DNA of 6,664 bases from Pseudomonadota bacterium (lineage in GTDB: Bacteria > Pseudomonadota > Gammaproteobacteria > Arenicellales > Poriferihabitantaceae). The notes below the pieces were generated by a model. That model worked only from the letters and a program-made list of their open reading frames with translations, was not told the origin of the DNA and searched no databases. The stretch lies in assembly GCA_024226105.1 (NCBI GenBank), contig JAAELZ010000846.1:1-6664 (forward strand). The letters are read 5' to 3'. Both the position numbers and the translations under genes were made by a program. Of the stretch, positions 1 through 6,461 are shown in pieces (within the stretch, counting starts at the first letter, position 1; the number at the start of each line of letters is the position of its first letter).

Positions 1-510
1 AATCCCGCTCAGGCGATGTATCACTTCATCAGCGGTTATACGGCAAAAGTAGCCGGCACCGAAATGGGCATAACCGAACCCCAGGCAACCTTTTCCTCCT
101 GTTTCGGTGCCCCCTTCCTGGTATGGCACCCTACCCGCTATGCCGAGCTCCTGGCAGAACGAATTCGCGAAACAGGCGCCAATGTATGGCTGGTGAATAC
201 TGGCTGGAGTGGTGGCCCTTATGGTGTGGGTGAGCGTATGAGTATCGCGCACACACGAGCTATTATTGACGCCATTCACTCCGGTGAACTTGAAAACATT
301 GAAACTGGGGCGGATCCTGTTTTTGGTGTGGGCGTGCCCGTCAGTTGTCCGGGCGTGCCGACAGAAGTACTGGTACCGGAAAACACCTGGCAAGACAAAG
401 CGGCATTCAAGGAAATGGCGGCAAAACTGGCCGGCCTGTTCCATAAAAACTTCGAGCATTTTTCTGACCAGGCAAATGACGAAATAAAATCTGCTGCGCC
501 CAGGGTATAA
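1..510 (+). CDS. pckA: Phosphoenolpyruvate carboxykinase (ATP), C-terminal part
   Basis: ATP-dependent PEP carboxykinase converts oxaloacetate and ATP to PEP, CO2 and ADP in the cytoplasm, the first committed step of gluconeogenesis. The frame is open from base 1, so the N-terminal two thirds, including the kinase P-loop, lie off the left edge. About 169 residues remain of a family usually 520-540 long. Family landmarks seen are YHFISGYTAKVAGTE, GITEPQATFSSCFGAPF, the HPTRYAELL block, WLVNTGWSGG followed by GERM, and the TRAIIDAIHSGEL helix. The C-terminus is a normal one, ending in a TAA stop. The gene converges on the molybdate-transport operon and has no evident functional link to it. Identity as the ATP-dependent (not GTP) enzyme is clear from these blocks. 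Confidence 0.96.
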   Translation, partial: NPAQAMYHFISGYTAKVAGTEMGITEPQATFSSCFGAPFLVWHPTRYAELLAERIRETGANVWLVNTGWSGGPYGVGERMSIAHTRAIIDAIHSGELENIETGADPVFGVGVPVSCPGVPTEVLVPENTWQDKAAFKEMAAKLAGLFHKNFEHFSDQANDEIKSAAPRV

Positions 511-518
511 AGCGCCGG

Positions 519-550
519 GGTTCCGGGGGAGACTAGTAGCCCCTGGAACC
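519..550 (+). terminator. Strong GC-rich hairpin just after pckA
   Basis: GGTTCC-GGGG (519-528) pairs with CCCC-T-GGAACC (540-550), giving ten base pairs with a single bulged T at 544 and an 11-base loop that contains ACTAGT. It starts 8 bases after the pckA stop codon, where a transcription end is expected. No run of T follows on the + strand, so it is not a textbook intrinsic terminator. It could instead stabilise the pckA mRNA 3' end or assist Rho-dependent termination. On the - strand, TTTATA follows only after seven further bases. The hairpin is directly visible; its role is inferred. Confidence 0.45.
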
Positions 551-805
551 ACAGCATGCCCTCGTACATTGATTCGCTATTAAAAAATGCTCGAAGATTC
601 GTACGCGCTGGACACCTCAGCAGCCGATTTTGCTAAAAAGCCGGAGGAGCCTGCCTGTTGTTATGGCCCTGAGAACAAGGGTAGACGAAGTTGTAGCAAT
701 AATCCCCGGGAGTTTGTCGGGTTTGGCTATTTTGGAGCAATAATCACCAGATCGCATAAAATGGGTGTGTCGTGTGAGAACAATGGTTGCTCCATTTGAC
801 GATCA

Positions 806-827
806 TGCCAGGAATATTAGACTGGCA
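806..827 (-). terminator. Possible termination hairpin downstream of modC
   Basis: TGCCAG (806-811) and CTGGCA (822-827) form a perfect six-pair stem around a ten-base AT-rich loop, 54 bases beyond the modC stop on the - strand. The - strand has no T run after it. The + strand has a short CAGTTTAT after it, so it could equally serve pckA read-through. The stem is short and chance occurrence is possible. Confidence 0.25.
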
Positions 828-881
828 CAGTTTATCGATATTCGTGGGTTTTGAACAAAATAGGCTAAAACCGTTAAACGC

Positions 882-1946
882 CTAAACGAGAGCCACACTT
901 TTAAGCTGTGCGTACACGGGTTTACCCACTTTAAGATTAAGTAATGCTGCCGATTTACTGGTGATACGGGATAATATTGGCACACCATTTGCATTCATAC
1001 GTACGGTTTGTTGAGCACCCTGCGCTTCGCTGATCTCATCAATAACGACGCTGAAAATATTTAAAATACTGGTGTTGTGCTGTTGCTCCAGCGTAAGGCT
1101 TACATCACGTGCAGCAACACGCACTCTAACCGCCTGCCCTAAATCTAGATGTTGAGCGGCAATGGATAAGCGGCCTCCCGGGAACTTAAGTTCGCTAAGC
1201 CCGAATTGTTTATCGTGTGATGCCACCACAGTATCCAGGTACACAGCCGCATCATCGTCCCGGGCAAAACAAAGATCCAGCCGGGTCAACATCTCGGCGA
1301 TTTCCCCTCTCGCTTGAATGTGGCCGTTCTCGATGAGCACAATATGGTCTGCGAGCCGCGCCACTTCATCGGTTGAATGGCTGACGTATAGTACCGGGAT
1401 CTGCAGTTCGGCATTTACCGATTCCAGATAGGGAATTATTTCCTGTTTGCGAGCGCTGTCCAGTGCGGCCAGTGGTTCATCCATGAGCAAAATCTCGGGG
1501 CTAAGGGCGAGGGCCCGGGCGATCGCAACGCGCTGTTTTTCTCCACCGGAAAGTTGCCCGACACTACGATTCAGCAGATGCCCGATACCCAGTAAATCGA
1601 CGGCCTTATCCAGCGAAGGGGTTTGTTCAAGGTGTTTGACACGCTTAAGGCCATACTTTAAGTTTCCTTCAACATTCAAATGGCTGAACAGGCTGGCCTC
1701 CTGAAATACATAACCCAGCGAACGTTTGTGAGTGGGCACAAAACGTTTCCCGTTCTGCCAGATGGTCTCACCGACTTTGAGATATCCCTTAGCACTGCGC
1801 TCCAGCCCTGCGATGATCCGCAACAACGTCGTTTTACCGCAACCGGAAGGCCCCATAATGGCGGTAATGCCCGACTCGGGAATCGCAAAATCCACCTCCA
1901 GGGTGAAATCACCTTTTGCGATATTAAACCGCGCCTCAATACTCAT
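882..1946 (-). CDS. modC: Molybdate ABC transporter, ATP-binding protein ModC
   Basis: This cytoplasmic ATPase works with the ModB channel and the ModA binding protein to drive molybdate (and probably tungstate) import. It has 354 residues, close to the usual ~350. The nucleotide-binding domain shows the Walker A GPSGCGKTT (residues 32-40), Q-loop Q82, the signature LSGGEKQRV (132-140), Walker B ILLMDEP (152-158) with the D-loop ALD, and switch H190. After ~residue 285 comes a TOBE-type molybdate-binding domain beginning near TSILNIFSVVIDEI. This separates ModC from sulfate or phosphate transporter ATPases, which have other C-termini. Its ATG overlaps the modB stop as ATGA and has no strong Shine-Dalgarno sequence, so translation is probably coupled to modB. 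It ends in TAG and is the last gene of the leftward operon. Confidence 0.96.
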   Translation of the reverse strand: MSIEARFNIAKGDFTLEVDFAIPESGITAIMGPSGCGKTTLLRIIAGLERSAKGYLKVGETIWQNGKRFVPTHKRSLGYVFQEASLFSHLNVEGNLKYGLKRVKHLEQTPSLDKAVDLLGIGHLLNRSVGQLSGGEKQRVAIARALALSPEILLMDEPLAALDSARKQEIIPYLESVNAELQIPVLYVSHSTDEVARLADHIVLIENGHIQARGEIAEMLTRLDLCFARDDDAAVYLDTVVASHDKQFGLSELKFPGGRLSIAAQHLDLGQAVRVRVAARDVSLTLEQQHNTSILNIFSVVIDEISEAQGAQQTVRMNANGVPILSRITSKSAALLNLKVGKPVYAQLKSVALV

Positions 1947-2620
1947 CGTAACAGGCTGAAACGACGGTTCAGGCCGTAGACAGTGAGTAGCATCACAAAG
2001 GAAAGCAATAATAGACCGGCGGATAACCAGTGGGCGCTGCTGTATTCCAGCCCTTCAACATGATTGTAAATGGATATAGAAAGAACCTGAGTCACGCCGG
2101 GAATATTTCCGCCGATCATCAGCACCACGCCGAATTCACCCAGGGTATGTGCAAAACCCAGTACGGTAGCGGTCAGGAAGCCGGGGCGTGCCAGGGGAAT
2201 GATGACCGTAAAAAAGCAATCCAGGGGTGAAGCCCGTAAGCTGGCGGCCACTTCCAGCGGACGCGGGCCAATGGAAGTGAACGCGGTTTGCAAGGGTTGC
2301 ACCACAAAGGGCATGGAGTAGATGGTCGAGCCAATAAGCAAACCGGCAAAGGTAAACGCCAGCGGTTGCCCACCCAGAGCCTGCATCATCTGGCCCACCG
2401 GACCGTTTGGCCCCAGGGCTATTAACAAATAAAACCCCAGTACCGTCGGCGGCAATACCAGCGGTAAAGCGATCAATGCTTCAGCGAGGAATTTATACCG
2501 CCAGCGGCTGCGCGCCAGCCACCAGGCGAGCGGCGTACCGATAATGAGTAAAATCAGGGTGGTAAGGGCCGCCAGTTTTAGCGTAATAAACAGGGCCGTC
2601 AGATCGGCTTCGCTTATCAT
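1943..2620 (-). CDS. modB: Molybdate ABC transporter, permease ModB
   Basis: Inner-membrane permease that forms, as a dimer, the molybdate channel above ModC. It has 225 residues, typical of the family, with about five hydrophobic segments: roughly 8-35, 46-70, 88-110, 148-170 and 200-216. The cytoplasmic EAA coupling loop, which docks on the ATPase, starts EVAASLRASPLD (123-134) and runs to PLARPG (142-147). It is followed by the ModB-type GEFGVVLMIGGNIPG block (161-175). The gene starts 19 bases after modA and overlaps modC by four bases, giving the standard A-B-C order. The Shine-Dalgarno sequence is weak, so expression probably depends on the upstream gene. The intact motifs give no reason to suspect a defect. 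Confidence 0.95.
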   Translation of the reverse strand: MISEADLTALFITLKLAALTTLILLIIGTPLAWWLARSRWRYKFLAEALIALPLVLPPTVLGFYLLIALGPNGPVGQMMQALGGQPLAFTFAGLLIGSTIYSMPFVVQPLQTAFTSIGPRPLEVAASLRASPLDCFFTVIIPLARPGFLTATVLGFAHTLGEFGVVLMIGGNIPGVTQVLSISIYNHVEGLEYSSAHWLSAGLLLLSFVMLLTVYGLNRRFSLLR

Positions 2621-2639
2621 TCGCTATGACGAGCCAGGG

Positions 2640-3434
2640 TTAAAAACGGGTGCCGTCGTTTGCGATCGGTCGGGTTCTGCTGATGAGTGCGATTTCCGGA
2701 GGTGTTTCATAGCCGTGGTTGCGAATTATCTGCCGCGCATTATAGCCTTTTACGTAACGCCAGAATTCCTTCGCGGTTTTATTTTCTGTCAGCAACACCG
2801 CCTGCTGCTGAATGGGTGTATACAGTGCCTGGGGAATCTCCCAAAAATAGCCGGGTGTCTCTCCCTGGAGCGTTTTAAGTTGCGAATACGCCACGAAACC
2901 AAGCTCGGCGCTACGACTCTTGACGAATTGATAGGCCTGGCCTATGTTCTGACCCAAAACCATTTTACCCCGCACAGCCTCCCAGACACCTTGCGCCTGC
3001 AAGACTTCCTGCGCCGCTTTGCCATAGGGTGCCAGCCTGGGATTGGCAATGGCGAGGAAACGAAATTCGCCCTGCTGTAAAATGCTCAGTGCGCTTTCAA
3101 GGCCATCCCCCTCAGGGCTCCACAGCACCAGCTTTCCGGTTGCATAGGTAAAACGACTACCGGGCAAGGCAATGCCCTCTTCATCCAGTAATCCAGGTCG
3201 AACCGTGTCGGCAGCAAAAAAGGCATCAAACGGTGCACCATTTTTTATTTGAGCATAGTGCTGACCGGTGGAGCCCACAATCAGTGTAACGGTATGGCCG
3301 GTTTGCGATTCAAAACGGTTTGCGAGATTAGCCAGCGCATGGGTGAAATTGCTGGCCACGGCCACACGAATTTCTTCGGCCGTACTGACGCCACTGAACA
3401 GTAACAGGCTTACAATTAACATTCGCTTTATCAT
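2640..3434 (-). CDS. modA: Periplasmic molybdate-binding protein ModA
   Basis: Substrate-binding protein that captures molybdate in the periplasm and delivers it to ModBC. It has 264 residues. A Sec signal peptide is clear: K3/R4, hydrophobic core 5-15, likely cleavage at VSTA|EE (after residue 19). Family blocks follow: VAVASNFT (24-31), GSTGQHYAQIKNGAPFDAFF (54-73), GSRFTYATGKLVLWS (92-106), ANPRLAPYG (130-138), GQNIGQAYQFV (161-171) and ELGFVAYSQL (177-186). S28 and S55 lie where oxyanion-binding serines are expected. The version resembles the Azotobacter-like branch more than E. coli ModA. The ATG at 3434 has no well-placed Shine-Dalgarno: AGGAG sits 23 bases upstream, and a stop codon in frame rules out a longer start. 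ATG at 3422 (M5) is an alternative but would lose the basic residues of the signal peptide. Confidence 0.95.
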   Translation of the reverse strand: MIKRMLIVSLLLFSGVSTAEEIRVAVASNFTHALANLANRFESQTGHTVTLIVGSTGQHYAQIKNGAPFDAFFAADTVRPGLLDEEGIALPGSRFTYATGKLVLWSPEGDGLESALSILQQGEFRFLAIANPRLAPYGKAAQEVLQAQGVWEAVRGKMVLGQNIGQAYQFVKSRSAELGFVAYSQLKTLQGETPGYFWEIPQALYTPIQQQAVLLTENKTAKEFWRYVKGYNARQIIRNHGYETPPEIALISRTRPIANDGTRF

Positions 3435-3485
3435 GGCTTTGTGAGTCGCTCAGCTGGCTCCTGAAACGGTCTAAAACTAATTGGA

Positions 3486-3534
3486 GATCTGTATTTAATC
3501 ACTGTTATATAAGCGCTGCATTAATCCAGATCAA
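3486..3534 (-). promoter_or_regulatory. Candidate modA promoter with an FNR/Anr-type box
   Basis: On the - strand, TTGAT-CTGG-ATTAA (3534-3521) matches the FNR/Anr consensus TTGAT-N4-ATCAA at 9 of 10 fixed bases. A -10-like TTAAAT lies at 3498-3493, and a start seven bases on (~3486) would place the box centre (3527.5) at -41.5, the spacing of class II FNR activation. A second reading is a sigma-70 promoter using TTGATC (3534-3529), 17 bases and TATATA (3511-3506). The CTTATATAACAG stretch there also resembles one arm of a ModE operator, but the second arm is poor. The box overlaps the last codons and stop of the hemerythrin gene, so coding constraint could explain part of the match. Confidence 0.4.
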
Positions 3535-3988
3535 GATCGACCTGGATATCAAACCGTGACAAAAAGCGCGCGGTTACGGTATCCATCGTTGATATATGCT
3601 CATCCAGCCAACCGCGCCAATTGTGCGAAATATAATCGTTCAGAGCCTTAGCATCACGCGTGTCCAGCCAGTTAGACTCTGCCGCGCGTAAATCCTCGAG
3701 CGCGAAGACGTGCTCACTCATGTGAAGCGGAAAGGGCGGGAATTTGTATTCCTCCATCAACCTCTCTTCACGAGCGAAATGACGAACAGTGTGCTCTACC
3801 CACTCGCTCATTAAAGCGTCAATCTGAGCGTATTCCTGCCCGGAGTCCAGTGCCTGCTGTATGCGTTGCGTAAGCAGAATTTCTTCACAATGCACTGTAT
3901 TCATGAAATCCAGAGCTACCTGAGGCAACTCGTCACAGATGTCTTTTAGGCTCTGTTCAGTCAATGCTGATACTCGACAAAAACACAT
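3521..3988 (-). CDS. Bacteriohemerythrin (single-domain, di-iron)
   Basis: Small soluble di-iron protein of 155 residues, probably cytoplasmic as there is no signal peptide. Hemerythrins bind O2 reversibly, and some bind NO or sense oxygen or iron. All expected ligands are present with canonical spacing: H33; H70 and E74 in HFAREE; H89 and H93 in HMSEH; H131 and D136 in HISTMD. The spacings H70-E74 (4), E74-H89 (15), H89-H93 (4) and H131-D136 (5) match the bacteriohemerythrin four-helix bundle. No methyl-accepting, GGDEF or other partner domain is attached. It lies 43 bases after the large cytochrome gene and 86 before modA on the same strand, so it is probably in the operon. The ATG start has only a weak upstream AAAGG; a TTG at 3964 (residue 9) is an alternative start. 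The extra Cys2 and Cys4 depend on this choice. Confidence 0.9.
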   Translation of the reverse strand: MCFCRVSALTEQSLKDICDELPQVALDFMNTVHCEEILLTQRIQQALDSGQEYAQIDALMSEWVEHTVRHFAREERLMEEYKFPPFPLHMSEHVFALEDLRAAESNWLDTRDAKALNDYISHNWRGWLDEHISTMDTVTARFLSRFDIQVDLDLD

Positions 3989-4031
3989 TTTGCCAAAATA
4001 AAACCTTTGCTTCGCTGATAAGCCGAATCAT

Positions 4032-6461
4032 TTAGACAGTTCGCCTGCGCTGACTGCGAACAAGCAGCATTCCCAGTAAAAATACAAACAAACCGATTCC
4101 GCCTGGCAAACCATACACCTTAAGCGGGTCCAGTTCGGGCGGCAACAGCAACCAATACCAGCTGGTCAGCGTATGCTTTGAACCGGATTCACCGTTACTA
4201 CCATCCCAGTTTGCAAAAGAAATGGGGATGTAACGGCCATTTTCAAAATTAACATCTCCTGAGGCGCCGCCTGCCAGAGAACGCTTCATCACGATCTGCC
4301 AGCGGCCATGTTTCCATACGCCGTCAGCGAATAGATCTTCAATTCCGCGATGTGCAAGCGGTGCATCAGGGCCAGCGGCATCCATCAGAACCGCCTTCGG
4401 GTCAGCCTGAGGTTCGATACTGCCCGCATTCCAATACCAGATGGTGGTCGGGTGTGCCTTGTCACCGTGACGATAAAGCGGTTTCGTGACCACCGGCGAG
4501 GTTTCAAAAGCCCCCTGCTTTGGAAACTGTATCGCAAAGGCATCCGGCATTAGCTCATATTGATCATCCTGTATACCCTCGGAAGTCTCTTCGCCGGGTC
4601 GACTGTCCGTTCGGTCATTGAGTTCCAGCAGAAAAGCAATTTCATCACGGTTATACAATGCGCGCACGGTGATCGCCTCAGACAAGGGTGTAAACAGGCG
4701 GTCCTCCTTGATAATATTCGGCGCCAGGCGCAAACTGACGGGCCTGGCCTGTTGCCACGCCGGGTCGCCCCCATTTTCTGGCAAATTACCCTCGAGCAGC
4801 ACTGCATTAATAACCGAGGTTTCGCCCGGATACGGCGCAGCATCCACTCTCAATGAATAAACATAGTTGGCGATATGCCAGCGATCTTCCAGGCTGACCG
4901 GGTCTTTATTGCCCTCGTCAACCGCCCTGTGTGCCGGCATCGGCGTGCCCAGAATACCGATAGACAAACGCGTATAGATGTTCTCTATGGTTTGCTGTTG
5001 TGCGGTTTCAAGCGGTTCTTCAACATTGGTTGCACGCCAGGTCCAGGGGGCGGTCTGATCACGCGGCCAGATTCGATAACCCCAGTCATCTTCCAGGCGT
5101 TTTCCGGAAATAATATTACCCCGTCCTTCGTCACCATGGCACTCGGCACAGGCTTTCTCAAAAGCGGCTTTGCCAAGATTTATGGATTCTTCTGAATAGG
5201 CGATCTGCCCTTCAGTGGGTTCCTGTTCGCTGATCTGCACATAGTCCGGCCCCAGAAAATGACCGTCTTCATCAAACTGCTCATCTTCTGCTTCTTCTGG
5301 CGCCCAGGTAGCGGTGTAATCAAAAAACTTGATCACGGGAAGCAGGCTAAGCATCTGTTCTTCCGTAAGAATTGATTTCCACCCGGGCATACCCGTACCG
5401 TGCAGGCCGTCACGGATCGTATCCATCAGGTCTTCATCACGAGGTGGCAACGAGCCTGGTGAAGTCTTGTACTTAAAAAGCCCCAACGAGAAATCGCGCG
5501 GTCTGGGATATAACATATCTGCGGCGACGCCATCGCCCGTTCCCTCTTCACCATGGCAAACCAGGCAGCGCAGATCGTACAGGTCTTTTCCCATCATCGA
5601 GCTTCGTTGTTTAACGATGCGATCTTTGAGACCGGTGACGATTTTAGATTGATCCGCATCCCACATCCGCGGCACCTGGCCAACGTAATCATACAAATAG
5701 GTGATCACATTCCAGATATCATCTTCAGAGAGCATTTCGTGCCATACCGGCATTGCAGATTTCCAGGGTGTGCCCTCTTTGGGCAAACCCGGCCCTCCGG
5801 TAGCAATCCGCCAGAATAAAAACGACTCCTGTAATTGAGCGATGGTGCCGACGTCCTGAAAATTGATCGGCCTGGGATTAAAGGCGTCGGCAAATAATCC
5901 GTCACCATCCATCAGATCCCCGTGGCAATAAAAACAATTCTGGTAATACACTTCCCGCCCGCCCAGAATCGCTTCATTGTAGGTCTCCATCGCCTCCTCT
6001 TCGCTGTTCGCCAGTTGCTCGATCATCTTGACACGAACCGGGTTTTCCAGCGTGGTTAGATCGTACGTTTTATTGAACACCTTAAGTTTTGAGGGAGGTG
6101 CCGGGTGCGTCTGACGAAGTTCAACCGGTGCCTCAAAAGAAGGTTTTACAAAGTTATAAGTGGTGTAGGCGACCAGTGCAGGAATCGCCAGCATGAAAAA
6201 CCAGCGTACCGGGAACATGCCCGGGACTCGAAGTACGGATAAAATCGGTGATTTAAATTCCTCCCAACGCGACTCGTCAAAGGAAAAATACAGCAAGACA
6301 CCGATCACGCAAATGATCATATACTGCACCAGAAGGGTTTTGGGCAGCATCAGTGCCGGATAACTGAAAATGAAATAGATCAGCACCGTAACGAGTACCG
6401 CCTGCCAGAAAGCCGGAATTCTGAACCCGCGTTTATTATTATTCATATTCTTCGGGCTCAT
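4032..6461 (-). CDS. Membrane-anchored triheme cytochrome c fused to ethylbenzene-dehydrogenase-type haem-b domain
   Basis: This 809-residue protein is a probable periplasmic electron conduit of a molybdenum oxidoreductase complex. The N-terminus is basic, with three membrane helices (~15-38, 42-62, 87-105). Three class I cytochrome c domains follow: CFYCH (176-180) with M237, CLVCH (299-303) with M358, and CAECH (438-442) with M508 as likely sixth ligands. An acidic linker (~388-416) separates domains two and three. Residues ~545-775 form an EB_dh domain, the fold of type II DMSO-reductase gamma subunits: DPAWQQA (566-572), ITVRALYNRDEIAFLLELND (597-616), TIWYWNAG, GVWKHGRWQIVMKR and ISFANWDG. 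In ethylbenzene dehydrogenase the haem b is held by Met and Lys; M638 and K762 are candidates here. A final helix (~783-801) precedes RSQRRR, so both ends are cytoplasmic and all haems periplasmic. GAGGG-like GTGAGGG lies seven bases before the ATG, which overlaps the previous stop. The partner enzyme is not in the window. Confidence 0.88.
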   Translation of the reverse strand: MSPKNMNNNKRGFRIPAFWQAVLVTVLIYFIFSYPALMLPKTLLVQYMIICVIGVLLYFSFDESRWEEFKSPILSVLRVPGMFPVRWFFMLAIPALVAYTTYNFVKPSFEAPVELRQTHPAPPSKLKVFNKTYDLTTLENPVRVKMIEQLANSEEEAMETYNEAILGGREVYYQNCFYCHGDLMDGDGLFADAFNPRPINFQDVGTIAQLQESFLFWRIATGGPGLPKEGTPWKSAMPVWHEMLSEDDIWNVITYLYDYVGQVPRMWDADQSKIVTGLKDRIVKQRSSMMGKDLYDLRCLVCHGEEGTGDGVAADMLYPRPRDFSLGLFKYKTSPGSLPPRDEDLMDTIRDGLHGTGMPGWKSILTEEQMLSLLPVIKFFDYTATWAPEEAEDEQFDEDGHFLGPDYVQISEQEPTEGQIAYSEESINLGKAAFEKACAECHGDEGRGNIISGKRLEDDWGYRIWPRDQTAPWTWRATNVEEPLETAQQQTIENIYTRLSIGILGTPMPAHRAVDEGNKDPVSLEDRWHIANYVYSLRVDAAPYPGETSVINAVLLEGNLPENGGDPAWQQARPVSLRLAPNIIKEDRLFTPLSEAITVRALYNRDEIAFLLELNDRTDSRPGEETSEGIQDDQYELMPDAFAIQFPKQGAFETSPVVTKPLYRHGDKAHPTTIWYWNAGSIEPQADPKAVLMDAAGPDAPLAHRGIEDLFADGVWKHGRWQIVMKRSLAGGASGDVNFENGRYIPISFANWDGSNGESGSKHTLTSWYWLLLPPELDPLKVYGLPGGIGLFVFLLGMLLVRSQRRRTV

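Larger units (their letters stand above)
511..881. other. Intergenic region between convergent genes, no convincing gene
   Basis: This 371-base gap separates the pckA stop from the modC stop. An open frame at 587-799 (+) encodes 70 residues with no recognisable motif, no ribosome binding site before its ATG and no family resemblance, so I do not call it. The gap holds the hairpin at 519-550, a hairpin at 806-827, a 10-base direct repeat AGCAATAATC (695-704 and 736-745), an 8-base inverted repeat TGGAGCAA/TTGCTCCA (733-740 and 787-794) and the palindrome TATCGATA (833-840). No tRNA-like or riboswitch-like fold was noticed. Convergent ends of this kind usually hold only termination signals. Confidence 0.6.

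Noticed and set aside
569..583. TTGAT and ATTAA arms resembling an FNR box
   Set aside because: The spacer is five bases rather than four and no gene starts downstream of it on either strand.
587..799. Open frame of 70 residues on the + strand after pckA
   Set aside because: No ribosome binding site, no family resemblance and no membrane or signal feature; the composition looks like random translation of the intergenic gap.
803..994. Open frame of 63 residues on the - strand across the modC stop
   Set aside because: Overlaps the TOBE-domain end of modC in another frame and has no motif.
2544..3080. Open frame of 178 residues on the + strand
   Set aside because: It lies antisense to modA and the start of modB, both of which are clearly real, and has no recognisable domain.
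3435..3520. Molybdenum-cofactor riboswitch before modA
   Set aside because: The 86-base leader is short and shows no multi-stem conserved architecture that I can recognise.
3989..4031. Possible terminator between the large cytochrome gene and the hemerythrin gene
   Set aside because: Only a four-pair GCTT/AAGC stem precedes the T-rich TTTTATTTT; too weak to call, and the 43-base gap fits a continuous operon.
5329..5652. Open frame of 107 residues on the + strand
   Set aside because: Antisense shadow of the haem-binding part of the triheme cytochrome gene, with low-complexity Ser/Arg/Pro content.
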